Below are positions 1 through 6,962 of a DNA stretch of 16,228 nt, piece after piece. The stretch is from the NCBI GenBank assembly GCA_937902455.1, contig CALELI010000073.1, forward strand, positions 1 to 16,228. Reading direction: 5' to 3'. How positions within the stretch are numbered: the first letter of the stretch is position 1; each line of letters begins with the position of its first letter. The translations under genes were made by a program, and so were the position numbers. The DNA is from an uncultured Prevotellaceae bacterium. Its GTDB lineage: Bacteria > Bacteroidota > Bacteroidia > Bacteroidales > Bacteroidaceae. The notes beneath the pieces are model-generated. The model did no database searches and was not told the origin of the DNA. It saw nothing but the letters and a program-made list of their open reading frames with translations.

Positions 1-1881
1 GGCGAAGGCATCGGCATCGAGCACCTCGGCCCATTTGTAGCTGTAGTAACCTGCTGCATACCCACCTGCCATGATATGTGAGAACTGCACAGACATACAT
101 GCGTCCTCGCATCTTGGAGTAATCACCACGTCTTTCCACACCTCTTTCTCGAATGTCTTGAGGTCCCTGTCGAATTCTTCTTCCTGAGTATAGAACGCCA
201 TGTCGAGTAGTCCGAAACTTACTTGTCGCAGGCATCCAAGTGCCACGTTGAAGTTCCGGCTCTCCACGATGCGGTCTATCAGCTCGTCCGGAATCATCTC
301 CCCGGTCTTGTAGTGGGATGCAAAGGTCGAGAGGAATTCCTTTTCCACACTGTAGTTCTCCATGAACTGAGACGGCAGTTCCACGAAGTCCCAGTCGACA
401 TTGCTGCCCGACAGTTCCTCGTATGTGCCGTCTGCAAATATCTCGTGAAGTGCATGTCCGAATTCGTGCAGGAAGGTCTCCACCTCACCCAGTGTCAGCA
501 ATGCCGGTTTCTCTTCCGTTGGTTTTGTGAAGTTCATCACCAGCGAGACGTGAGGTCTCGAATCAGTTCCGTCCGCCTCCTTCCACTGACCCTTGAAGGT
601 CGTCATCCATGCACCCGATTTCTTGTCCTCCCGTGGATAGAAGTCGCAGTAGAGAAGTGCCAGGTACGTGCCGTCTTCGTCATCTACCTCGTATACGTCT
701 ATGTCCTTGTTATAAACCGGTATGTCGTTTCTCTCCTTGAATGTGATTCCATAGAGTCGGGTTGCAAGTCCGAACACACCTTTCTTCACCCTGCCGAGTT
801 CGAGATATGGCCTCAGCATTTCGGAGTTGATGTTATATTCCTTCTCCTGCAGCTTGTTGGAATAGAATCCCATGTCCCATGGCATCAGTTCGAAGTCATC
901 TCCCTCCATTTCTCTTGCCAGGACCTTTACGGCTTCCAGTTCCTTCTTTGCAGTAGGCATGTATGCAGTTGTGAGCTGATTGAGGAGCCTGTACACATTC
1001 TCCTTGTTCTCTGCCATTCTCTCTTCGAGCACAAAGTCGGCATAGTTCCTGTATCCGAGTATCTGGGCTTCCTCCCTGCAGAGGTTGACAATCTTCTTCA
1101 CCACCTCTGTGTTGTTCCTCTTGTTGTCGTGAGTACAGATGGTGTTGTAGGCCATGTACATCTTCTTCCTCAGTTCACGCTTCGTGCTGTAGGTCATGAA
1201 TGGCGACATGGATGGTGAGTGGAGCGTGAACATCCATCCTTCTTTATTCTTCTCCTTCGCGGTAGCCCGTGCTGCCTCGATGGCACTGTCCGGCAGACCT
1301 TCCAGGTCCGATTCGTCAGTCAGGTGAAGGGTGAAGGCATTTGTCTCCTTCAGCTTGTTCTGCGAGAACTTCAGGTCGAGCAGGCTCATCTCGTTCGAGA
1401 TTTCCCTCAGTCGCTTCTGCCTGTCCTCGGGCAGATTCACACCACTCCTCGTGAACCCCTTGTATGAGTCGTCGAGCAAGGTCCATTCCTCGGCAGTCAG
1501 TTCTCTGCGCCGTTCGCCTTCGTAGTCTTTCCACACCTGTTCCACTCTCTTGAACAGTCCCTTGTTGAATGCAATGTCCGTTGCATGGTCCGAGAGGATA
1601 GGGGAGAGTTTCTCCGACAGTTCGTCCATCTCGTCCGTCGTGGCACAGCTCAGCAGGTTGAAGAACACGTCACAGGCCTTGCCCATCAGTTCTCCCGCCC
1701 TCTCGAATGCCACGATGGTGTTCTCGAAAGTGGGAGCGTCAGGATTGTTCACTATGGCATCCACCTCCTTGTCCTCCTCCTCGATACCCTTCATGATAGC
1801 CTCTTCGTAGTCATTCAGGGAAATCCTGTCGAACGGAATCGCCTCAAACGGTGTGCTATATTTAGAAAAGAATATATTCAT
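1..1881 (-). CDS. dcp: M3 family metallopeptidase, peptidyl-dipeptidase Dcp type (3' end missing)
   Basis: Reading the minus strand from the ATG at 1881 gives 627 uninterrupted codons up to the window edge. Family members are about 680-700 residues long, so roughly the last tenth is missing. The N-terminal part (MNIFFSKYSTPFEAIPFD..., then NPDAPTFENTIVAFERAGE) matches the helical domain of the Dcp/oligopeptidase A family. The thermolysin-like zinc motif HEFGH is at residues 472-476 and the expected third ligand, Glu501, is in a VELPSQFMENY context. The family removes C-terminal dipeptides from oligopeptides, mostly in the cytosol, for peptide turnover. There is no signal peptide, so this one is probably cytosolic. 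A second ATG 7 bp upstream (1888) is in another frame. No promoter was recognised in the short gap after the regulator gene, so read-through from that gene is possible. The family call is secure; the choice between Dcp and oligopeptidase A rests on similarity remembered from the family. Confidence 0.93.
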   Translation of the reverse strand, partial: MNIFFSKYSTPFEAIPFDRISLNDYEEAIMKGIEEEDKEVDAIVNNPDAPTFENTIVAFERAGELMGKACDVFFNLLSCATTDEMDELSEKLSPILSDHATDIAFNKGLFKRVEQVWKDYEGERRRELTAEEWTLLDDSYKGFTRSGVNLPEDRQKRLREISNEMSLLDLKFSQNKLKETNAFTLHLTDESDLEGLPDSAIEAARATAKEKNKEGWMFTLHSPSMSPFMTYSTKRELRKKMYMAYNTICTHDNKRNNTEVVKKIVNLCREEAQILGYRNYADFVLEERMAENKENVYRLLNQLTTAYMPTAKKELEAVKVLAREMEGDDFELMPWDMGFYSNKLQEKEYNINSEMLRPYLELGRVKKGVFGLATRLYGITFKERNDIPVYNKDIDVYEVDDEDGTYLALLYCDFYPREDKKSGAWMTTFKGQWKEADGTDSRPHVSLVMNFTKPTEEKPALLTLGEVETFLHEFGHALHEIFADGTYEELSGSNVDWDFVELPSQFMENYSVEKEFLSTFASHYKTGEMIPDELIDRIVESRNFNVALGCLRQVSFGLLDMAFYTQEEEFDRDLKTFEKEVWKDVVITPRCEDACMSVQFSHIMAGGYAAGYYSYKWAEVLDADAFA

Positions 1882-1971
1882 AATTCATAATTCAGCCATT
1901 AGCCGTTGGCTTTTTTCATTCTTCATTTTTCATTCTTCATTCTTTACTATTCACTTTTCACTATTCACTTT
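1874..1971. repeat. Heptanucleotide-repeat tract between regulator and dcp
   Basis: Read on the minus strand, the gap is built almost entirely from 7-bp units. It has GTGAAAA GTGAATA twice in tandem, then AATGAAG AATGAAA twice in tandem, and, next to the dcp start, AATTATG repeated. Between the two groups is the partly self-complementary AGCCAACGGCTAATGGCT (plus-strand arms AGCCA/TGGCT, followed by a T-run on the plus strand). The tract begins in the regulator's stop codon and ends in the dcp start codon. Such tracts are prone to slippage. Its function is unknown. Confidence 0.75.
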
Positions 1972-2649
1972 TCACTCTGGCGTAGCCAGTTCCCTGATGT
2001 CATCAATGCTCCATCCACTTCTCTTCAGTTCTATAAGTCCCTTGTCACTCCATACATTGAGCACTTTCGACACGTTCAGTCTTGTCTCCTGTATGCACTC
2101 AGCCAGGTCCTCCATCTTCATTTTGATGGTCTTCTGCCCGTAAGGAACCTTACACATGTCCCGTACCAGCTTGCATATCTTCCCGTCCACACCCATAGGC
2201 ACTGTCTCCGACTTGGCATCATAGAGCTTCCGGAGTTCGTTGCAGGTCATGTTGATGAGATTGCTCTTCACTATGTCGTTCCTGAGCATGCGGCCTGTGA
2301 ATGTGCTCTTGTCAATGCTGAACGTGGAACCCTTTGTCCTGAAAGTGTACGTGCGCTCGAAGGTCCGTTTTACGCTGAACAGGTTATGTGGCTCGATAAG
2401 GAAAGGAGTAGAGTCGCAGGTCTCTGTCAGCATCATCTTAGGCTGACTGCATCGGAAATCAATGTCGAAGGTGCCGTCCATAATGTAGATAAGCCTCGTA
2501 CACGTCTCACCCTGATGGACGATGGTATCCCCCTCGTCGTACTGCTCGAAGTCCAGCTTTATCGACTGGATCATTTCCGAGAACTCTCTTAGTCCCACCC
2601 CCTGTATCAGAGGCAGCGACTGCATCTTTTCGAACATTAACAATTCCAT
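1972..2649 (-). CDS. Crp/Fnr-family transcriptional regulator
   Basis: The 225-residue product has the two-domain Crp/Fnr layout. A cyclic-nucleotide-binding-like beta roll covers about residues 30-115 (EGDTIVHQGETCTRLIYIMDG is the typical strand-Gly-strand segment), a long helix follows, and a C-terminal winged helix-turn-helix lies at about 175-215 (MKMEDLAECIQETRLNVSKVL, then GLIELKRSGWSI). The Arg-Ser phosphate-binding signature of true cAMP receptors is not visible, and there is no Fnr-type N-terminal cysteine cluster, so the signal it senses is unknown. The promoter's -7 box ends only 6 bp before the ATG at 2649, which would leave almost no leader. Met5 (ATG at 2637) may therefore be the real start. 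Paired AT-rich palindromes in the promoter suggest autoregulation. The gene is co-directional with dcp downstream, but nothing shows that dcp is its target. Confidence 0.88.
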   Translation of the reverse strand: MELLMFEKMQSLPLIQGVGLREFSEMIQSIKLDFEQYDEGDTIVHQGETCTRLIYIMDGTFDIDFRCSQPKMMLTETCDSTPFLIEPHNLFSVKRTFERTYTFRTKGSTFSIDKSTFTGRMLRNDIVKSNLINMTCNELRKLYDAKSETVPMGVDGKICKLVRDMCKVPYGQKTIKMKMEDLAECIQETRLNVSKVLNVWSDKGLIELKRSGWSIDDIRELATPE

Positions 2650-2654
2650 GACTG

Positions 2655-2685
2655 CAAAGTTACTAAATTACTATGTAATTACCAA
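2655..2685 (-). promoter_or_regulatory. Bacteroidetes-type promoter of the Crp/Fnr gene
   Basis: On the minus strand a perfect -7 box TAACTTTG (2662-2655) is preceded by TTG (2685-2683) at a 20-bp spacer, matching the Bacteroidetes TTG / TAnnTTTG pattern. The predicted transcript start falls about 2650, next to the annotated ATG. That implies a near-leaderless mRNA or use of the ATG at 2637. Confidence 0.7.
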
Positions 2686-2699
2686 ATTAATATGTAATT
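2666..2699. promoter_or_regulatory. Two tandem palindromic sites, candidate operators
   Basis: AATTACTATGTAATT (2666-2680) is a palindrome with 6-bp arms and a 3-bp centre, filling the spacer between the -33 and -7 boxes of the regulator promoter. A 14/15 identical copy, AATTAATATGTAATT, starts exactly 19 bp further upstream (2685-2699). A symmetric site in a promoter spacer, repeated at about two helical turns, is what an autorepressing dimer would use. Binding by the adjacent Crp/Fnr protein is inference. Confidence 0.5.
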
Positions 2700-2729
2700 C
2701 CATGTCAGATGAAACGATATTTAACATTT

Positions 2730-2955
2730 CACCCATTTAGAGTCCCGCTATTTATGCCTTCAACTACAAGCCTGTCCCGACAGCAAAAGTAGTAGTGATT
2801 TCACAAGCTCTAAGGATTTGCATGTAAACCGCACTTTCTGCCCTTATTCTGCGGTCAGCACATCTACCTCGAACGCACTGTCAGTCAATAAACAACGGTC
2901 GTTGGTTCACACTCGAACGGACGCTGTGTCTGAAAGATAACTATCTTCACACCGT
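2730..2955. repeat. 226-bp dispersed repeat, copy A
   Basis: This segment aligns without gaps to 13137-13362 in the same orientation, with 11 mismatches in 226 positions (about 95% identity). The last 89 positions are identical. The mismatches fall evenly over the three codon positions (4, 4 and 3), and stops occur in the frames I read, so it does not look coding. It contains short hairpin arms such as CTGTC-CC-GACAG and CAACG-GT-CGTTG. It lies in the gap between the 3' side of the hydrolase operon and the 5' side of the regulator gene. I recognise no tRNA, no transposase and no known riboswitch in it. Confidence 0.9.
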
Positions 2956-2977
2956 AAGATAACTATCTTCATGCCGT
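2934..2977. repeat. 22-bp tandem duplication at the edge of copy A
   Basis: AAGATAACTATCTTCACACCGT (2934-2955) is followed directly by a second copy (2956-2977) that differs at two bases. Each unit contains the near-palindrome AAGATA-AC-TATCTT. The first unit belongs to the 226-bp repeat; copy B of the repeat has only that one unit. Confidence 0.85.
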
Positions 2978-3227
2978 AAGCTTCGTTGAGGACTCAGCAA
3001 GTCTCATGTACGCACATACGCAAACTTTTTAAGGCTTGACTCTTTAGTAACGCGTTTGATGAAGAGATTTCATTGTCGGAAGATAAAAGGTTTAGTTTAG
3101 GTTATGGATATTTAATATGGGTATAAACTAAACTGCACCAAATATAATCCTATCTGCTCCTTTCTTTTTTGGACGGCACACAAATCAAATGCTATACGGA
3201 ATCGTGAAACTCATAATAACATTCTAC
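2978..3227. other. Gene-free stretch with one inverted repeat
   Basis: No coding region or RNA gene is recognisable here. The only clear structure is a 10-bp perfect inverted repeat, GTTTAGTTTA (3090-3099) and TAAACTAAAC (3124-3133), separated by 24 AT-rich bases. Its role is unknown. Confidence 0.6.
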
Positions 3228-3273
3228 AGAGCATCATGTAGATAACAATTAACCCCTATCTACATGATGCTCT
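3228..3273 (-). terminator. Hairpin ending the glycoside hydrolase operon
   Basis: The arms 3228-3244 (AGAGCATCATGTAGATA) and 3257-3273 are perfectly complementary over 17 bp with a 12-nt loop. The structure starts 5 bp after the TAA stop of the last hydrolase gene. Its position suggests a transcription terminator or a 3'-end stabilising hairpin. The T-rich run (TTTTCTTT) that usually follows a terminator stem is on the plus-strand side, between stem and stop codon, not on the minus-strand exit side. Classical intrinsic termination of the operon is therefore not certain. Confidence 0.65.
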
Positions 3274-3278
3274 TTTCT

Positions 3279-4973
3279 TTACTCTGTTGTATATTCAAAC
3301 CAATCAAAATCTGCATATCCATCATCACCCTGGGCAAACAAGCCAAGCATCACGCCTGTGAACCCGCCTATCACCTCGGTGGATAGGTAGCGGTAGTCCA
3401 TCTTGCTGAGTGTGGTGAATGAATTGCCATCGGCGGAAACTTGCACGTAGTAATAGTCCTTGTCGGAACTGATGCGTATGTAAGCCTGGGAGGCTTTCAG
3501 TTCAACGGGTTGGCCGTCATGGCTGAGTACTCCCACACGGATATTTGACTTAGCCAAAAGCTTTCCGTCCTTTCGTTCTATTATCACATCATAATGGTTC
3601 AGAGGTGCTGCATAGGCCGTGATTCCTGCCTGAGAGCCTTCTGCCAGATGGGATGCGTCAATGAGTGCGGTGGCGTTGAAACGTAGCTCAGTCTGACGTC
3701 TTGCCACGAAAGTGGGCGACGTGGCTGCATCGAGAGGCGTAGAAGTGGGACGCAGACGCAACCAGCCCTCCCGCTCAGTAAGAGAGTAGCGGGAATAATC
3801 GGGATTACCGATACTCATCCATCCCCAAGGCAATCCAATATTGCTGTAGCTGTCGGCTGGTACATCGCGCTTGACGAAATTGAACTCTTCGCGAACAGGG
3901 TCAAGAGGCATTGGAACTTGAGGTAAGGTCTGACATTTCATATTGATGGCCAAAGTGCCGTCACCATTGACCACAGGCCAAGCATTCTTGTCCCAACGTA
4001 CAGGTGCAAGCATCGTCTCGCGCCCCATCACATGCAGGAGGTAACCGCTTGTGCGATAACCCAGGCAAATCATCCACCATGAGGAGTCGGGTGCTTGTAT
4101 GAGGTCTGCATGTCCGAGCCCTTGAATATTGCTGTTCTGCATCTTCACGCTGAAATGCGTGAGAATGGGGTTGGCAGGATTCGATTCATACGGCCCGAAC
4201 AGAGAACGGCTTCGTAAGATGTTGACGTGGTGGCCATGTTCCGTCCCCCCTTCGGCAAGCATCATGTAAAAATAGCCGTCTTTCTTGTATATGTGTGGAC
4301 CTTCAGGATAACGTCCGCCGAGTCCCGTTCCCAAGTGATGAACATCGCCTATACGCTGACCAGTATGAATGTCAATCTCGCAGATGTTGATTTCACCCGG
4401 CTTGATTCCTGGGCGTGTTTCGTCTGCTGCTGCTTTCCATAAGAAATAGCACTTCCCTTCGTCCCAAAAGAGGGTAGGGTCGCAACTGCCGAGGGCAAAG
4501 TCAATGAATATGGGGTCGGACCATTCTTTAGATGGGTCGTCTGTCCAGACGTAGAAATGGCGACGTGATGGGAAAATGGTGGTCACCATGTAATAGCGCC
4601 CCTCATGATAGCGGATGGTTGGAGCATATATGCCCGCATTAGTCCAACCCAGTTCCGGCTGGTTTTGTGTGTAAAGCCCCGAGAGGTCAAGCTGCGATTT
4701 GCGCGAGAGGCAATTACCTACCTGCTCCCAATGTATCAGGTCTTTGCTGTGAAACACAGGTACTCCTGGAAAATACTGGAATGTGCTGTTGACGAGGTAG
4801 AAGTCCTTTCCGTTTGTGCACACACTTGGGTCGGCATGAAAGCCGGGAAGCACAGGGTTGCGATAGCCCTGAGCCAGAATGTTCAAAGACGCTATAATAG
4901 CGATAGAGATTATGAATAATGCCTGAATCGTATTTCTGGCAGGGAAAAGCGTGAAAAGAATTAGATGTTTCAT
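3279..4973 (-). CDS. Glycoside hydrolase family 43, beta-xylosidase / arabinofuranosidase type
   Basis: The 564-residue protein has a hydrophobic signal segment (about residues 16-35, likely cut after ILA before Gln35), a five-bladed GH43 catalytic domain (about 37-340) and a C-terminal beta-sandwich (about 365-560). The sandwich is of the kind found in XynB-like GH43 enzymes (EEFNF... DFDWFEY). Likely catalytic residues are Asp48 as base (PGFHADPSVC), Asp165 as pKa modulator (GSCDPTLFWD) and Glu224 as acid (GRYPEGPHIYK). The domain layout fits exo-acting beta-xylosidases or alpha-L-arabinofuranosidases acting on xylo-oligosaccharides in the periplasm; the exact specificity cannot be read from sequence. 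It is the last gene of the operon, starting 12 bp after the GH29 stop and followed by a strong hairpin. No Shine-Dalgarno sequence is seen, as usual in the phylum. Confidence 0.93.
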   Translation of the reverse strand: MKHLILFTLFPARNTIQALFIISIAIIASLNILAQGYRNPVLPGFHADPSVCTNGKDFYLVNSTFQYFPGVPVFHSKDLIHWEQVGNCLSRKSQLDLSGLYTQNQPELGWTNAGIYAPTIRYHEGRYYMVTTIFPSRRHFYVWTDDPSKEWSDPIFIDFALGSCDPTLFWDEGKCYFLWKAAADETRPGIKPGEINICEIDIHTGQRIGDVHHLGTGLGGRYPEGPHIYKKDGYFYMMLAEGGTEHGHHVNILRSRSLFGPYESNPANPILTHFSVKMQNSNIQGLGHADLIQAPDSSWWMICLGYRTSGYLLHVMGRETMLAPVRWDKNAWPVVNGDGTLAINMKCQTLPQVPMPLDPVREEFNFVKRDVPADSYSNIGLPWGWMSIGNPDYSRYSLTEREGWLRLRPTSTPLDAATSPTFVARRQTELRFNATALIDASHLAEGSQAGITAYAAPLNHYDVIIERKDGKLLAKSNIRVGVLSHDGQPVELKASQAYIRISSDKDYYYVQVSADGNSFTTLSKMDYRYLSTEVIGGFTGVMLGLFAQGDDGYADFDWFEYTTE

Positions 4974-4985
4974 GATGATGTTGGT

Positions 4986-6962
4986 TTATTGAATGATGAT
5001 TGCGTCAATGGCAACCATTCCGGTTTTGTTCTTCAGTTGTATTTCGTGCTTGCCTTTGCTCAGTTTGTTTGAGGTGAAGACAACGGATTGGTGCTTTATT
5101 TCCTGACGTTCGTCAAAAGACACTTCGCCCACGTGCTTGCCGTCGATGAGAACCTCCATGATGCCCTGTCCCATTCCCTGCGGTGCTATGATACTGAATT
5201 TATGGGCTTCAAGAGTTACGCTCCAAGTGTCGCCTGTTTGGTTGCTGAAGGACAGGTCGTTGTTGAAGTCGCCTTCGTTGGTGTTGCAACAGCGGTCCCA
5301 TCCGAGAGTGCGCACACCAGGGTCATCATCGTTGAACCATGCCTTATCATGGCTGATTCTCACCACTTTATAACCCATTGCCAACTTCGTGTCTTGGATT
5401 TCTCTCGAACACAAAGGCTCTCCCATTTGAAGGGTCAATCCCTCTGCCGACTGTGTGAAAGGAATGGCACGATTATTCTCCACCAACTCCACTTTTGTGA
5501 TTTTTCCTACAGATGCGGATTGGCTTGAGAGTGCTGGCAGAACGACGGGGACGAATGAGGGGTGCAGGATGAGGGCATAGATATGGCCGCCCTGACGAGT
5601 ATAGATAACGTCGTCATTACCCCATTGAGTAAATGGACGTGCGCTATAGACAGCTTCCTTGTTGATGTCAATCCAACGCCCGATGTCCAGACATATTTGC
5701 CGCGCCTCATCGTCGATGTTGCCACGTCCATGTTGTGTGATATTGAGTAGCAGACAACCATTACGCGACACATTCTGCATCAGACGGGTGATGATTTCCT
5801 CTGCGCTGCGATAAGGGGCTCCTTGCTGATAATGCCATTCCTGCAGGCTTACTTCTGTCTGGAAAGGAAAAGCCATGATGTCGTCTTCAGTGTAGAGCTC
5901 TGTACTTTTGACCAATGAGCGATCCACGATGCCAACCATTTCGGGGTTCCGCTGAAAACTGTTGTAGCGGCCACCAACGCCCTTGAAGGTTGCCACAACT
6001 TCCTTGCGGCCTGAAGGCCGCTTGTCTGCGATATTGTAGAAATTAGCAATAATCTGAGGTGCCAGTTTCCCAAGTCCCATGTCTATGCCCAAATCTATTT
6101 GCGAATCGCCAGCATGGTCATCAAAGTAGATCATGTCAGGCTGATATTTGCGTATCGCATCGTCCACACGCCACATGAATTGGTTGGCAAACGGACTCTC
6201 TAATGACTTGCGTCCGTCGTGATGAACCGGACCGTATAGGTCTTGCGGGTCCATCCCCTTCCACCATTTATCTGTCCCATCAGCGTTGGGCCTGTAGCCA
6301 TCTGCCTTTGTCAGCATGGCATCGTAGGGGACTCCAGCCTTGTCGCCCTGCTTATCGCTGGTATATCTGACAGGCATGAACTGTCCCCAAGTTCGAGCAG
6401 GGGTGTTATGGAAACCTATTCCGAAAGGCATATCGTGCTTTCGTGCCACTTTCTCCCAAATGCCTACGATATCCTGATGCGGACCGATATTCACCGCATT
6501 CCAAGGTTGGTATTTGCTGTCCCAGCAGTCAAAATTGTCATGATGATTGCCTAATGCCAAGAAGTAGCGTGCTCCCATCTTTTGGTAAAGCCGCATCAGG
6601 TCCTCAGGGTCCCAAAGGTCTATTTTCCAGTCACGACATAGTTCTTTGTAGCCATACTCCGAAGGATGGCCGAAATGCTCACGATGGAACTTCGATTGGG
6701 GATGACCTTCCAAATACATACCACGCGAATACCAGTCACCATCCTCCGCCATCGATTGTGGGTCCCAGTGCGACCATGCACCCAGTTTTGCCTCTCGCCA
6801 CCATGAAGGCGTGTTATATTGCCGGCTCAGATTGTCCCAGTCGGTGGTATAACGCCCTTGCTCTACATTAAGAGGCGGAAGATTCCAAATGTCAACAGCA
6901 TCTTGGGCTTTTGCTGTACATGTGATGTAAATGGCAAAAAACGAGTATAAAAGTTTATTCAT
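4986..6962 (-). CDS. Glycoside hydrolase family 29, alpha-L-fucosidase-like
   Basis: The 658-residue protein has a signal peptide (cut near AKA before Gln20) and a GH29 catalytic barrel. Family motifs are visible: GNHHDNFDCWDSKYQPWNAV (138-157) followed by GPHQDIVGIWEK, and PDMIYFDDHAGD, in which Asp281 sits at the nucleophile position. About residues 185-245 form an extra loop (TWGQFMPVRYTSDKQ... DKWWKGMDPQDLYGP). The last ~100 residues (from about WFNDDDPGV to the end) look like a beta-sandwich, probably carbohydrate-binding. GH29 enzymes release alpha-L-fucose with retention. In a xylan-type operon the natural leaving sugar could instead be the related L-galactose found on complex glucuronoarabinoxylans, or the substrate could be fucosylated xyloglucan. 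The start codon overlaps the preceding gene's stop by 4 bp (ATGA), suggesting translational coupling. Confidence 0.9.
   Translation of the reverse strand: MNKLLYSFFAIYITCTAKAQDAVDIWNLPPLNVEQGRYTTDWDNLSRQYNTPSWWREAKLGAWSHWDPQSMAEDGDWYSRGMYLEGHPQSKFHREHFGHPSEYGYKELCRDWKIDLWDPEDLMRLYQKMGARYFLALGNHHDNFDCWDSKYQPWNAVNIGPHQDIVGIWEKVARKHDMPFGIGFHNTPARTWGQFMPVRYTSDKQGDKAGVPYDAMLTKADGYRPNADGTDKWWKGMDPQDLYGPVHHDGRKSLESPFANQFMWRVDDAIRKYQPDMIYFDDHAGDSQIDLGIDMGLGKLAPQIIANFYNIADKRPSGRKEVVATFKGVGGRYNSFQRNPEMVGIVDRSLVKSTELYTEDDIMAFPFQTEVSLQEWHYQQGAPYRSAEEIITRLMQNVSRNGCLLLNITQHGRGNIDDEARQICLDIGRWIDINKEAVYSARPFTQWGNDDVIYTRQGGHIYALILHPSFVPVVLPALSSQSASVGKITKVELVENNRAIPFTQSAEGLTLQMGEPLCSREIQDTKLAMGYKVVRISHDKAWFNDDDPGVRTLGWDRCCNTNEGDFNNDLSFSNQTGDTWSVTLEAHKFSIIAPQGMGQGIMEVLIDGKHVGEVSFDERQEIKHQSVVFTSNKLSKGKHEIQLKNKTGMVAIDAIIIQ

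Noticed and set aside
223..1218. Plus-strand open frame of 331 codons
   Set aside because: It lies opposite the well-supported M3 peptidase gene, has no promoter, and its product shows no recognisable domain; it is a shadow of the codon usage on the other strand.
1895..1918. Hairpin plus T-run between regulator and dcp as a terminator
   Set aside because: The T-run follows the stem only on the plus strand, where no gene precedes it, and the arms are just 4-5 bp inside a repeat tract.
2860..2925. tRNA-like GTTCGA segment within the 226-bp repeat
   Set aside because: On the minus strand CGTTCGAG resembles a T-loop, but no acceptor, D or anticodon arms could be formed around it.
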